Shown here: positions 22,801 to 36,329 of the stretch, in pieces
Position numbering within the stretch: the stretch's first letter is position 1
How the letters are laid out: each line of letters starts with the position of its first letter
Origin: Voacanga thouarsii
Lineage: Eukaryota; Streptophyta; Magnoliopsida; Gentianales; Apocynaceae
Assembly (NCBI GenBank): GCA_026120185.1
Contig: JANUWF010001176.1
Location: 7,995,414 to 8,059,413 of the forward strand
Length of the DNA: 64,000 nucleotides
Direction: 5' to 3'
Notes under the pieces: model-generated
Databases searched by the model: none
Seen by the model: only the letters and a program-made list of their open reading frames with translations
What the model was told of the DNA's origin: nothing
Translations under genes and position numbers: made by a program

Positions 22801-25477
22801 GCAGAATAATATGAAATAGAAAGAGTAATTATTAATGAACTACCACGAGGAGTAGGGACGAAATTAATAACAAAAATTTATTCTTAATTTTCGCATTTTT
22901 TTTAAAATTTTTAAAATTTATAATATTATCTTATAACTTATACTTTCATATTTCTTACTCTCCCTCCTCGGTCCCCCACCCCTTCCTTCAAACTTCAAGT
23001 TCCTGATTCTCTCTTTGATGATGAAAGACTTGTATTTTTATTTTTTTAATATATTAGGAGAGAAAAATGTATATTAAATCCAAAACTTTATGTCTGGTAA
23101 AAAAATAATTTTTCCAATTGAAAGACTTGCATTAGCACTCCCAAAATGACATCTAGAAATAGGAAATATATGCGCACTTTAGGTTTTTTTATAAGAAGAT
23201 TGAAACTAAAAGGTGGACCAAAACTTAAAAGATGTGAACAAAAGTACTCTTTACCTTGTCTTTATCTCCATATCAATGTGAAAAGTCATTTAAAACTAGG
23301 TTGGCTTAAGTTATAGTCAAAATCGAATTAGGTTGGCTTCCACTTATACGGGGATGAACAAACAACAAGGTACTTCCCACTTATATTGTCAAAGATCCAT
23401 GAATACATTGCCATTTTAAGTTGGCAAATGTACTTTCCAAAGAGCCACTCTGTCTAGGTGGATTATATTGGTGACTCGTGATCCACACACCATATGGATG
23501 AAGTATTTACTCACTACTTGAATCAAAGACACAGTAAGAAATTTGAAGTTAGAGGATAAGATATCCCAAAGTATATAATAAATTATAATATTATAAATTT
23601 AAAAAATGTTTTATATGGATAAAAATTAATTGTTTTTGAAAAATTTTCAATAATTTAAAAAAAAATATCAAGCTTTCAAAAATTTTGAAAGGTGAGTCTA
23701 AATTCGTCCTTGACTTAAATCATATTTAATTGCCTATAATTCAAAAAAATTTATAGCCCAAAGTAACTTTTTTCTTTTTTTAAAATACCATAAGAAGTTA
23801 TCTCTAAAATTACAGCCAGTTTCCTAACTTATTATTAGGGATTCAAATATCGATTCTCTTGCAAGCAAAAAGAGTCACTTAAGTAGTAACGATTCTATCT
23901 TCACATACTATGAGGTTTTGGACCTAATGAGAAATTGTGCACTCTCCTAAAATTTAGAAAATCCTATTTATACACTATTAATATTAAAAAATCCTATTTC
24001 CATCCTAAGAATGTACGACAATTCATGTGTGTTTTTCTTTTAAGGGAGCATGAGATTGTTGTTAATGTTACTTTGTCTGTTTCAATATTTTTTTATGATA
24101 CATTACTCTCATCGAGATATTAATTCCAATTGAAACATTCTGCCTTAATAAAAATCATTATGACTTTGTCAAATTTTTCTTTTTATTACTTTCTAATATA
24201 CATTTAAATTTTAACATATTATATATATATAATTTTACCATATTATATATATATATATATTCTTTAATTTAGCAGAAAAATTGTATATTGCAAATCATTC
24301 GAAGTCAACCATAAATATTTTGTGCACGGGTTGAAACAAAATCCTATGTAATGAATATTCCAATAAACAACATTTACCATTACCAACTACCGAGAATCCA
24401 CACTGCAGTTAATAATTTACTACCAACAGCCCTCGATAATAGTGGCACTTAAATAACTTTCTTTTTTTTTTTCAAAATATCACTCACTTTAGGAAATCAC
24501 GAAAATATTGATGCCATTATTTCCAATTCATTATTTACTTCGTCAAATAAAAAGAGAAAGATTACTACATTAACAATCTTGAATCATTTAATAAAGTATA
24601 GTATTTTTTAACTACGAAATAATTGCTATCTAATGACTGTTAATATGTGTAATCCCTAAATATAACTATTATTTGAGGGTGGAGGTAACATAGAAATTCA
24701 CTTTTGTTATATACAAAAACCCAACGATCATTAGTGACCCAGTATATCATAAATACATGTGCCACTAAAGTTCAGATTTTTCTTCATATACATAACTAAA
24801 TAAATAAAAAAAATTAAAATTATAAATTTTACTTTTCATCCCTATATAAATTTTAAATTTTATAACATTATCTTTATTATCTGTACAAATTTAAAATTTC
24901 AAGTGATCATTTGTTAGACAGAGTCCTAAAATTTGTTAGACACAAAAATAGAAAACACAGAAAAGAAGAAGAAAACAATGAATGTGGTAATTGAATTAGT
25001 CAACTCCAATCCAAGAAAATTCATCTTCAACAACTCACCTTGCAGTTGCAGGCACTCGGACTCCGTCCGATCAGAGAATCCCACAGCATAGTTTGGATCG
25101 TCAATGGCTCTCAACATGTACTGTTTCTTCCCTGCAGATTCATTGGGCACAATACAAGCCTGCAGCTCAGCATATTCATCTGACCCTCTTCTAACAATCA
25201 CCTGAATAGAAGTCTCCTTGTTCTTGAATGAACGGTGAAGAACTTTCTGCATCCCATTTCTTCCGTTCTTGAACGGTGATCGGATTGTTAAGTTCCCGAT
25301 AGTCACCTCCTCGACGATGTCTCCCGTTTGCAAAAGGTCTCCGGTCCACTCGTCACCTCGTGAGCTTCCTTTTATGCATTGTATGGATAGCACCGGAGTG
25401 CCTGAGCCTGCTCTGGCACCAGCTGACGACGACGAGGACTGGGAAAAGTCTAATGAGTTGGTTCGGTCCATGGGCAT
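19827..25477 (-). CDS. Conserved plant protein of unknown function, four exons, 480 aa
   Basis: Minus-strand exons are 25039-25477, 21012-21295, 20509-20736 and 19827-20318. All junctions have GT/AG (AAG|GTGAGT, TTTGCAG|CTTCC; AAG|GTAATC, TCCAG|ATATC; GAG|GTTAGT, TTTTCAG|GGATTC) and keep one frame (phases 1, 0, 0). The ATG at 25477 is followed closely by a second one (MPMDRTNSL). A serine-rich start precedes a first domain with GDEWTGDLLQTGDIVEE and SFKNKETSIQVIVRRG. Then come LPKASDKGASRYNDLEDTL, GFEDYHGVDIGVVRAVRLW and a C-terminal GFIYISSVIEGDDDAP, with VLPWVISSAGAVRCFDTVS further on. The tail is proline-rich. The order LGFAISRTEEGFIYISSV loosely recalls a PDZ fold, which is inference only. 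No signal peptide or membrane segment is visible. The exon 1 ORF reading on past 25039 is intronic. I do not recognise a named family. Confidence 0.88.
21296..25038 (-). other. First intron of the unknown 480-aa gene (3743 bp)
   Basis: Large AT-rich intron. It holds a C-run/A-run (21641-21662), a T run at 21681-21702, AT runs near 24222-24260 and several diverged AT-rich repeat tracts. ORFs such as 22260-22604 (+) have no recognisable product. Confidence 0.75.
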
Positions 25478-28400
25478 TTTCTTTGATCAAAATTAGGAGT
25501 TGGGAATGATTCAGAATGGTTTTTGAAAGGAAAATTCACATTCCTGCATGGAAATGAAATCCCTTCGAGAGTTTTATGTTTTCCTTCCTTAGATTTCTCT
25601 CTGTAGAGATTCTCAGGATCTTTAGGGAAGAATACTAAATGGGAATATGCGTAGGATGGGGGTGGACGTGGGGTTGGGGGCTGCTGAGGAATGGGCTTTG
25701 TTTTGATGTAGAAGAATCGATTAGAAGTCAAATAAAACACACAGCAGAGGGATCTGATGAGGGAGAGCTGGATTACGTACGATTACTGTATTTCGATTTT
25801 CCATTTTTTTTTCTTTTGACTGTTTGGAAAAGTACAAATAAAGAAAGACTTTGGGTAATATGAATTATAGATGTTAGAAATTGTATTTTCTTATATTTTG
25901 TAATATATTAGAGAATCTTTTTTTTTTTTTTTGGGTCGGTGAAGGAAGGAATATAGTATCCGTATTTGTTGCTTTCTGTGTAAGTCAAAATACTTTTTGG
26001 CTTTATTTTTTGGGTCTAGTGGGTAATTTCTTAGGACTTTCCTGTAAAATTCATTAGTACATTTTTCATAGAACTTATTAATAATATAATTAGTAATCTT
26101 GCAAATTGCAATCAACTCTAGAATTTTTTTATATAAAAAAAATCAACTCTAAAAACAGCTAATCAACATAAAATCAAATCTAGTATATTTTCCAATTTTG
26201 GTGCTTTTGGTTCTCATTAAATATAATGCATTATATGGTAAATATAATACCCATTTACTATAATTTTGTGTAACAAATTTGAAATATGAAATATTTTTTG
26301 TACTGCTAAATAAAGATAATAAATCGAGCAATAATATATACACATTATTACTCCCTTGTTCATGAGCAGTACGGAGGCTAAAGAAATGTACCAATTGAGT
26401 TGCATTTGGATCGATAAATTTAAATTTAGCAAGAAGGATAAATTTTAAATTTAACAAGAAATATACCACTATGGGACAAGACAAGGCATGTGATAGAATC
26501 GAAATAACGCATGTAGCAGAATGAATCCACCAAAGCCTTGCATTCTTTTTCCAATATAAATAATGCTCCATATCCCATTCCCCATAAGAATAACCTTCTC
26601 AATTTTCAAATAAATCAAAAAAGCAATAAATGAAACTTCTTTTTGGTATATTTTTATATCAAGTTGAGGAGATAAAAAACATTACTCAATCCCCCCCCTC
26701 CTTTGGATCTTGAAAGCATGATATTGACCCATATATAAACCCAGGCACCAGTCTTGTTTGGAGTTCTATTCGTCATCTACATCCATATGTGGTGTTCCAT
26801 ATTCTAGGTAGAAAAATATCGCCCTCTTCCATTCTCTTCTTTCATTTTCATTGATCTTCGTCTGTGGTCCCTTTTTAAATTCGGTTTGATAATGACCGGC
26901 TCAAATGGTTAATATTTATGGTTTAGCTTGTGTATTAATCATTTTTTTTGCGAATTTAAAAGTTTTTGTACAATTTTTTAATATATATATATTAAAATAA
27001 ATAAGTTACTATATTATCCTTACTAATTAGAATAAATAATCAGTTTCACAAGTTAAAAGACATTGTATTTTTTAATTTATTTTTAAAATTTTCAAAATAA
27101 AAAATATGTACTTTTTCGAAACAGGAGTACTATTTGGAAATAGTGGAAGCACTTAATAAGATGTTTGAATTTGAAAATGAATGATATAAGTAAACCGTAC
27201 AAGTATTTGGTACAATCCCTTCTCAATTAATAGGTTAGGATCGATTTCTTTAGAAAAAAATATTTTTTTTTTAAAAACGTCTATTTAAACTAAAATTTAA
27301 TTCATCCAAGTTAAACCAAGGGCTGGAGACAGCCGCCCCTGCCCTCCCAAAATTTTTAAAATTTATTTTTTATCTTAATAAAAAAGAAAAAAAAATCTAT
27401 TCATATTTTACCCTTTGCCCTCTCCTCCCCCCTCAATTTTTTTTTTTAAAAATCTTTTAATATATCTTTTTATATAATTTACTTATTCCCCCAACTTTAA
27501 ATTTTTAATTCTGTCTCTAATTGAACGGTCTCTTTAACATGAAATAAGCCAATTATAATTTATCAAATTTGCCTATTTTAACATCAAAATACTAACCAAA
27601 CCAGCCAACCTGGGGAAAACCCTCCGAATGTGCACCCTGCTGACCTATCTAAGTTTGTTTCATAATAGAATCCTCGTTTCCTGCAAAAGAAGGAGGGGGA
27701 AAATTCAAATCAAACAGAACTAATTTTTTGTTAGACCAATTAAACCAACCAACTTTATATGAATTTTGAAGAAGACTTGGACCCTCTGCCAACTGGTTTG
27801 ATTCTATCTTTGAACTTGTTTTTCCATGGAAGCTTCATATGGCCTATTTTACACATGCAAATATGCTTTGAATTGAACAGTACATGGAGTGCCTCTCAAG
27901 TAGTATTAGACTATTACTACCATAATATATTATGATTAGTTGACTTGCAATAGTGACAAGAAAATTAGAAAATATTAGTACCCTTACTTAAGGGACAAGC
28001 ATAATTGCCAAGATTGATTATATTAACTCCAGTTGGCAATATGTCTTTCCATTTTATTAATTATTGGGGAAAAAATTAATCATAAGTTCCTCTAGAACTT
28101 ATTAATTTATTATAAATTGTGGAATCTAGGAATTAATTTAGCAATTTCCCCTTCCATGATAGAGGGAAATTAATTTAGCAATCTAGGAAAAGTACTTTAC
28201 TGCATAATTTTAATAGATGTCCAAATTCAAACCCTAGTTAATTCCCATCCCCTATACCAAATAAACTAAATATGTAAAAATAAAAAAGAAGCATAGATAA
28301 TGTTCAGAACCATGAAGAAGAGTAGTTACTCAAGTATTTCCATTATTAAGTTATTATAAATGGAGTTGAAATTCAAATACCAAGGAGAAGTCTACCATAA

Positions 28401-30224
28401 TAACTAGTTAGAAATAACAATATTTACTTTAAAAGAAGGAGAAGAATTCAACAGTCCTATAAAATGACTAAAATATTTTTAAAATTGTTATTATATAAAC
28501 AACGGTTAGTTAATTAAGGAATAGCAATATTTTAATAGTTGAAGAGTAAATGATTATATTTTTGGTTAACGAGAAAAAGCTGAATTTTTTAAAAGTTTAA
28601 AACTGTACCAAAATTTTCATCCTAATAAATATTTATAACTGATTCCTGGACCAGGAGTTATTTCAATAGCTGGCGATATTGCCAGAGCACTTTTTCTCCT
28701 ACCAGAGTTTTTTTTTTTTTAAATGACCTTTGTAACCTTTGATCAATCTAGAAAGATTGCACAATATTCACCTTACATCTTTTAGTGGCCCCCATGTTCA
28801 ATTTATTTTTCAACCGAATTTTACAACACGCCTCACCTTTTCATTCAGTCTTATTCTGGCAACAAATTCTTCCACTCATCTAAGGGTCATTTAGCCTTAA
28901 AATCTGGTGAGATGTTACGATATGAAATCATGTGGATTGGGAATAAATATATGAAAAGCATGCCGATTTTTTTTTTTTTTTTTGGGGGGGGGGGGGGGGC
29001 TGCTAAATTGGCGTTGACTGATTCCAGCAATCATGGAGATGTGAATAGTAAAGATATCAGCCAAAGAATATATCAAAAATGGGCAAAGTAAGCAACTCGT
29101 AATTAACAAGGACCATAGATTTTTTTTAAAATATTTTTTCTAGAGAAACATTAGCATCAGTGATTTCATTTTTAATTAAAATTCGTTTGATAAAATTAAA
29201 ATTTAAATATTGAAATCTTAATATTAAAGTACTGAATTTTAAAATTTGAAGTATGAAAAATGAATTTTGAAATTTAAAGTTTAAATTAAGTATAATTTTT
29301 TTTATACTATATTTTATTATAATTTAGATTGAATATAAAAAATAATAATTAGATGAGTATTTAATATTTTTAAATTTTAAATTTAAATAATTTTTAATTC
29401 ACTTAAAATTTATAATTAATTAATTATAAATACTTACTTGAATTAACAAACAATATATATATATATATACACACACTATCTGAAATAAGTCACCATATAT
29501 AACCATCAATAAAGAATTTCTTTTATTTTTATTGAAGAAATTAAAGTTTTTCCAACTATGACTTTTGAATTGCTTGGTTCTTAAAACATATATTTTCGCT
29601 TTGCCATATTTCTCTCCACTTACTGGCAAGACGAAATCTGGTCGGATCTCTCCTTTTTCATTTCCCAGTTTGAATGCTTAGCGCACTTTTTTAAGAGATA
29701 GAGATGCAGACAGACAGTTGAAGGTGGCATCCGCTTCTTAAAATTTTTATTTTTTGTTTTAAAAATAAAAAATTTTCTTTAAATTTTGCATTTTGTCTTT
29801 AAAAAATTTCAAAAATTATAATATTATCATCTAATATATTTATTCATATAATTTACCTCTTCCAATCCCAAATTTCTAATTTTGTCTATACATAAATTTC
29901 CAACCGAATATCATTTAGAGTTCAGATATCTATTTGAACATATCGTTAGAGTTCAAATATCTATTTGAACTATGCAAATGATTTCCCAAACAAGCATTAA
30001 GAATAAGAAGGAAATTAGCAAACCTGCTAGATGTGAATCGAATACATATTTTTTTTTTTATTTTTCTGCCTAAGCTAATTTATTAGTTCGAATATGCTAT
30101 TTATAATTTTGACTAAATCAAAAGTAAATGAATAGACAATATTCAAATATATTTCATTTGGGATCTTTTTCTCTATCAAAATGTCATATTTCTAACTTCT
30201 TATAGGTTCAAATCGTATTATACA
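25478..30224. other. Gene-free AT-rich stretch
   Basis: The part next to 25477 is presumably the promoter and leader of the minus-strand gene. The rest shows only AT-rich sequence with scattered decayed repeats. Tracts near 27310-27520 and 29720-29890 resemble each other (blocks of poly-A/T, then ATATAATTTAC and AAATTTCTAATTTTGTC-like ends). A T17G16 homopolymer pair lies at 28967-28999. ORFs here (for example 26149-26571 minus) have low-complexity AT-driven composition and were not accepted as genes. Confidence 0.5.
28967..28999 (+). repeat. Adjacent homopolymers T17 then G16
   Basis: Seventeen T are followed directly by sixteen G. The true length may differ because such runs sequence poorly. 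Confidence 0.8.
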
Positions 30225-30884
30225 TGTGTGGTTTAGTTTATCAATCTTTTGTATTATTGTTAAACTTTTTCGTTAAGGTTCCACTAGTTTCATAGACAGT
30301 AAATAAAAATTCAACAAACACAACAAAATTTTAACGTAATTTAGCTGTCAATTTGGTTTCTAGATTAGTAAATAAATCCACTAAAATTTTAACAAAATTA
30401 CAAAGATACACTTATCTCAATCATCAAGTGATCTCTAATGAATTTTAACAACTACCCTTGATTGAATTCCCTTCAATCTTCGTTATTTCAGCATAGCGAT
30501 TCTTCATTAACACAAAGAAACCTTTCTACCAAAAAGGTGTTTCCTTTTATGATTCAAATCTCTCTCTCTTAATAAAAAAAACACTTTGGTAGGAATCTGT
30601 TTAAAATTCATTTACAAAGTTTCTTAAACTTTTGTAGTTCCAAACTCTCTTGGATTCCTTGTCTTTGAGATTAAAATCTTCACAATAGCTTCACTAAGAT
30701 TCTTACTAGATTTTCTAGAATCCTTCTCCTAATCCACGTTCAATTTCTTTCACGTCAAATATTGCCAATTCAGATTTAAGAAGTTTTCAAAAACATGTTA
30801 ATGACAAGAAACACGTCTTCAATATTGTCAAGGATTCTTGTGAATGAATCTTGTCAAATGGCAATCTTAATAATTACCTTAACA
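30225..30884 (-). repeat. 3' LTR of the old copia element
   Basis: TGTTAAGG...ACACA on the minus strand. It aligns with 35419-36329, including the ACAAGAAACACGTCTTCAA stretch. Confidence 0.7.
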
Positions 30885-31760
30885 ATATCCTCCTTTGGCA
30901 TTATTTGATACAAAACTATAATCTGTCGAATCGTCACTTTAACATAAATCTTCAACAACAACACAACAACTACATAAGAACATCATGCAAATTAAATCCA
31001 TAGATAGCAGCTACTAATAGAAGTAGTACCAGAGAAGCATGCAACAATATCCAACAATCATATTTGCTATTACAAGCCAAAATAAAATTGTTTTAATTGT
31101 TTATATTGTTTTAGCCAACGAATGATGTCGATGGCAAATTTCCCAGACCTAGGTAGGTAACCAAACAATAACAATTAATAACAAGCAAAAGCTTCAAACG
31201 TTGCAAAGTGATAGTAGCAACCAACAACCAACAGCAGCAAAACAATATTCTCCCATCAACGGCAACCATAAATACCAACAACCCAAGAACACCAACAATA
31301 CTCCCCTTTTGGTAGCAAAAAACTAGCAAAGCTATTACTAGGAGTGAGTCACAACACTATAAAGAGTGATCAGATCTTCTTGTATCTGTTGTTGATTATT
31401 TAAAAATGTGTTAATCTTGCACTGCAAAGACTCAACTGAGGTAGCCAACATGGTGAGTTGCTAGGAGCAGTCATCTAGATTCATATGAAGCACATCAGTA
31501 GTAGGGGATGCAGATGAACCACCATGTAATAGTGATTGTAATCTTTGGAATGTCCTCAGGAGCAATAGAGATGGGAATAGCAGAGGATGAGCCTCTTGTA
31601 CACAGTGACTTCCTACTAGGAGTCTTAACTGGGATAATAGAACTTGTTAACGATGGTTTCTTCAACGGGGGTCTTAGAGACTTAGGATCACGAATGGTTG
31701 TGTTAAACTTGACTTCCTTATAACTGGAGCAAGTATGAAGGCACTAAGAAAGAATATTAG

Positions 31761-34700
31761 TTAACCCACCATACTCATTTCAAATTCAGTTTGCATGAGT
31801 TCAACAAAATTTATTGACATCAGTTTTGATATTAAACTAAACATTATGTCATCGACATAGACTTGACTTGAGCAACCATGAAGTTTGCTCCTAATTTCTT
31901 GATAAACATAACATTGTTTACTCTCCCTCTTTTGTAATAGAAAATTTGCTAGTCTTTCATACCATACTTTTGGACTTTTTTCAACCCATACAGAGCTTTT
32001 TTTCAACTTGAAAACATGATCAAGAAAGTTCAATTTGACAAAGCTTTTAGACTATTCAACATAAACTTCTTCTTGCAAAAATTCATTCAAGAAAACGCTC
32101 TTCATATCTATTTGTTGAAGTGGAAAGTATTTAATATAAGTAATAGCAAGTGGCAATCTAACGAATTCCAATCATGCTACAAGGGCAAACGTTTCATCAA
32201 AGTCAATACCGTCAACTTGTGTGTACCCTTGTGCAATTTATCTGGCCTTATTTCTAGTAATATTTTCAAGCTTATCAATCCTATTACAAAATACCCATTT
32301 AGTATCATGCACATCTTTTGGACTGAGTACAAGTTCGCATACATTATTTCTTTTGAATTGTTGAAACTCTTCCTGTATCATGACAATCCAGTGCTTAGCT
32401 GTCAAAACTTCTTTAACATTCTTTAGTTCCAATGTTAAAGTATAACATGCATACTTCACTATATCTTTATAGTTAACTTTTGGTCTTTCTCTGATCTTTC
32501 TAGATTCATCAAGACTTCCAATAATCAAATCAAAGAGATGATACTTCTTTACTCTTGAAGATGAATTTTTTTGTCGAACTACCTTCTGTTCTTTGTCAAA
32601 GTCTGCTTATTCACCATTGTTGGCATCTTCTGGTGTGACTTGCTTATCGCCATTTTGAATAAGTGTGTTATCATCATTAAATGGTACTAAATTTTTTTGG
32701 ACTATTGATAGGGGCAAAATTCATCTATATTTTTCTAATTATTTGAGGTTGTTTTGTAATACATTTATTATAATAACTAGACATATTCCTTCATATTTGA
32801 TATTTTACACTTGAAAAGATGTTTTGGACTTTTTTTTTGCAAAAAATGACCCAAAAAATATCAAAATCGTCGCCGTCAAATCACGATCGGCCCCGGCCCC
32901 GGCCCTTATTTGGAAGAACAGGAGATTTTTCGAAGAAAAAATAGAGTACGACCAGGCTGACCAGAGCCCGGCCGTGACCCATAGAGTTAGCACCAGCTCT
33001 GCTCTATCCCATATCGGCGAATTTTTTAATTATGTGTGGATTTGGTAATTTTCCAAAATTTTTTATTTTTTCCAATTTCTACTCAACCCATAACTCTTAA
33101 GGGACGAATTTTAGCTTCTTAGAAGTCTATTTATACAAGCAAAACACAAGAAAAAAGTGTGAATCCAAGGATCAAAGTTACCAATCACTCACAAAAGGAG
33201 GAGATTCATCATTCAAGGGGCATTATTTAAGAAGGTTTCCAAAGAAAAGAAGAAAGACATGTCTATGAGTTCTTTCTTTTACCTTTATTTTCCTTTTCTA
33301 GAATAATGATAGAATTAATGTTTTCATTGTAATTTGATATTATTTTGGGATTTATGATTTCTTAAATTAATTTAGTCTTTTAATCAATTGATTATTGATC
33401 TTGGTATTTGATTACTTATTTCTCTTATAAAGTTGATTGGTTGATTCTTATTATTAACTTGCTTGAAAAGGAGGTTGATAATTTCATGTTTTAAATCATC
33501 TAGAATATAGAGAATTATATGATGATTGATTTTAATACATCTTTTGAGTAAGACTGGTGAAATAAAATATATCCATTAAGTTACTTAGAAAATAGGGAAA
33601 CATGGATTGCAAACGAAATGGTTCTAATTTAATCCTTCATAAGACCAAGAAGATAATTGATTGTGATATTTGCTAAATGATTTATTATCATGTTTTCAAA
33701 AGTGTTTGTCTAAATTGTATATTTTTACATCCTTGAGTTGTATACATTTTTCTTTTTATTATCTTATCACTTTATTAGGTCGGTTAAACAATAAATGAAA
33801 AGTGATTAGTGTGTTCTTATTCCTTTGAGGATCGATACTCATTAATACCCTATACTATGCTTGCGATGAGTATATAAGTATACTTACTCATATATGTAAT
33901 TTGGGATTAATATTTTAATTAAAACTTGACTAATGGATAAATTTAAATTTAATGATTTTTATACACCCAAAAATTTACACATTAACTATTCAATGGAATA
34001 TCTTCAACCACAATATTAATTGACTCTATAACCATATGACTTTTTGTTAAACACTCAATATGCTTTGCTATTCTTACCCAAGAAAAATGCCTTCATCACT
34101 TCTTGCATTAAATTTACCTAACTAATTTTTGTCATTCAAAATATAACATTTGCTTCCAAAGATATAGTAGTTTAATTGAGATTTCACCCATTCCAAAGCT
34201 CATATGCAACATTGTTGGTAGAGGGCTTAAAATAAGTTCTGTTGATGATATGTGTAGCAATTTTTTTTTTTTTTTTTGCCCACCATCTGTGTGATATCTC
34301 CTTGATATTTAACATCGCCCTTACCATCTCCTAAATGGTTTAATTTTTACACTACACAACACCATTCTGCTGCAGTGTTTTTGTTGCTAAAAATTCATGT
34401 TGAATACATTTCTCAACATAGAAATTATCAAATAGTTTATTGTTAAATTTCCTTCCATGATCACTGTTTAGTCTTTTTCAGGTTTGCACCTTTCTAAGTT
34501 TGTAGATTCAAGCATAACTTTTGAAATGCTTCAAATGCATCTAATTTTTTATTTAAAAAATCTATCCAAGTGAATTTGAAATAATCATCAACACACACCA
34601 AAATATACCTTTTTCCTCCATTACTTTCTGTTTGTATTACTCCAAACAAATTTACGTGCAAAAGTTCAAGTGTTGTAGATGCAATAATCTATTGAACTTT

Positions 34701-35250
34701 CTTATTTGTAGATTTAATCTATTTTTCACTCTAACAGGAACCACAAACTTTTTTAACATTCTTACCTAACTTAGGTAATCCACAAACTACACTTGTTGAA
34801 CTTAATTCATGCAACTATTTATAATTAACATGCTCTAACTTTTGATGCCATAACTTAATTTCATCAGTCTCAACCATCATACAATTATATTTTCGGATAT
34901 GCATATCTGATGGCAATTGTCATAAGTCCTATTTCTAGAAATCATACATTTTCCTTTTATGTCAACTACGAAACACTTGTCTTTATCAAAGTTAACAAAT
35001 CTATTATTTTCACATAATTGACTTATACTTATCAAATTAGCCTTCAATCCATCAACATGAAAAGTTCTGAGTTAGCATTAGTATTAAATGTTGAAATTAA
35101 TTCATTAGGGCTAACAACAGCAAATATTGTATTAAATGTTTTAGCATTAGTATTGTCAAGACGACATTCAACATCAGTCTGTAGATCAATTGGTTTTTCT
35201 TCTTTCACTCTAGTACTTGCAAGCGGCAGTGTCAAGATTTTTTATGAAGC
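31761..35250 (-). pseudogene. Copia gag-pol remnant (integrase and RT)
   Basis: Reading the minus strand from high to low, there are pre-integrase-like sequence (34850-35080) and integrase pieces with SDHGRKF (near 34450), then HEFLATKTLQQNGVV (near 34370). RT pieces follow with DTKWVFCNRIDKLENITRNKAR (near 32250), NFLDHVFKLKKS and WYERLANFLL (near 31930-32030), and QVYVDDIMF (near 31850), in which the polymerase active-site aspartates are kept. Many frames are broken. The coding line is interrupted by the insertion at 32706-33984. Confidence 0.75.
32706..33984 (+). mobile_element. Solo-LTR-like insertion in the old copia element
   Basis: The element starts TGATAGGGGCAAAATT and ends ACACATTA. 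The 5-base sequence ACTAT flanks it on both sides (32701-32705 and 33985-33989), and joining the flanks gives continuous copia sequence. It has a TATA-like box (CTATTTATAC, 33128-33137) and no protein domains. A GC-rich patch at 32865-32910 (GGCCCCGGCCCCGGCCC) stands out from the AT-rich surroundings. The orientation given is that of the TG start. A different boundary pair (AATGG at 32680 and 33992) is possible. Confidence 0.5.
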
Positions 35251-35418
35251 ATCTCATTCTAATTTTTCAATATGCATAGTTTGATCCTAGAACAATGGTG
35301 GTGAAGTGACAAATCATCTTTTTTCCACTAATCCAAACATGATTTTCCAAACCAACCACCAAGATCTCACCAACTAAATAAATACTAATTCAACACAATG
35401 AATCGGGCTGATACTAAT

Positions 35419-36329
35419 TGTGTGATTTGGTTTGTCAATTTTTTGTGTTATTGTTATTTATTATTATTATTTTTTTTTTGTTAATGTTGTGTTAGTTTCA
35501 TAAATGGTAAATACAAATTCAACAAATACAACAAATTGTTAATACAGTTCGGTTGTTAACAAGCCTACATCCGCGAGTCATAAATTAGTAAAAACTCTAT
35601 TAAAACTTGAATAAAGTTACAATGAATACATTTATCTCAATTATCAAGTAATCCCTAGTGGGTTCTAACAGAATACTCTTCTAATGTTCCTTTGTGAAAC
35701 TCCTGAAGACTTTTATTAGATCTAACTACCTCAATTGAACTTCCTTCAATCTTTATTGCTTTAGCATAGTGGTTCTTCATTGACACCAAGAAACCTGATG
35801 TTTTCTTTTAACGAAGAATGATTCAAGTCTTTCTACAAAATATGATATTGTTGCAGCTATTTAACTTAAATCGAGAAGCAAACTTTAACAAATAGAACCA
35901 GTAGCCTTCATTAAAAATGTGTTCTTCAAGAACTTCTCAAAATATACACGTGAATTTTTTCACTCTGTTTTCTCGATCAATTCTCTAATGGGTATCTCTG
36001 AATTTTATGCTTCTTCTTTCTTAATCAAAAGCTCTTTGGTTGTTTTTATAAAATGTGACAAAGTATTTGTTTCTTGAATTAGAAATCTACTTATAGATTT
36101 TTCCTAAACCTTGCAATTCTAAACTCTCTTGGATTCTATATCTTTGAGAATAAAATCTTCACCGTAGCATCACTAAGATTCTTTCTTGATTTTCTAGAAT
36201 CTTCAGTCAAATTTCTTTCGCATCAAATATTGCCAATTCAGATTCAAAAAATTTCCAAAAGTGTGTCAATGACAAGAAACACGTCTTCAACATTGTCATG
36301 CATTCTTATGAACGAATCTTATCAAATTT
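35419..36329 (-). repeat. 5' LTR of the old copia element (start lost)
   Basis: Direct repeat of 30225-30884 with extra internal sequence. The low end matches LTR termini (ACACA on the minus strand at 35419). Similarity fades at about 36329 before the expected TG start. Confidence 0.65.

Larger units (their letters stand above)
30225..36329 (-). mobile_element. Degenerate Ty1/copia element with diverged LTRs
   Basis: Direct repeats at 30225-30884 (3' LTR) and 35419-36329 (5' LTR, start lost) bracket minus-strand copia coding remnants. The 3' LTR starts TGTTAAGG after a purine tract (GCCAAAGGAGGATAT, 30885-30899) and ends ACACA. After the 5' LTR end a weak primer-binding site remains (AGTATCAG at about 35409-35416, against TGGTATCAG). 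The LTRs differ by many substitutions and indels, so the insertion is old. A 1.28 kb element sits inside at 32706-33984. The region 30900-31740, between RT and the 3' LTR, shows no RNase H. One minus frame there is basic and proline/serine-rich, which could be an extra ORF remnant, but this is uncertain. Confidence 0.75.

Noticed and set aside
23800..23920. SINE-like B box (ATTTGAATCCC on the minus strand)
   Set aside because: No matching A box at the right distance and no A-tail.
26149..26571. 140-codon minus-strand ORF
   Set aside because: Composition follows AT-rich DNA (I, L, F, Y, K). There are no motifs or splice context.
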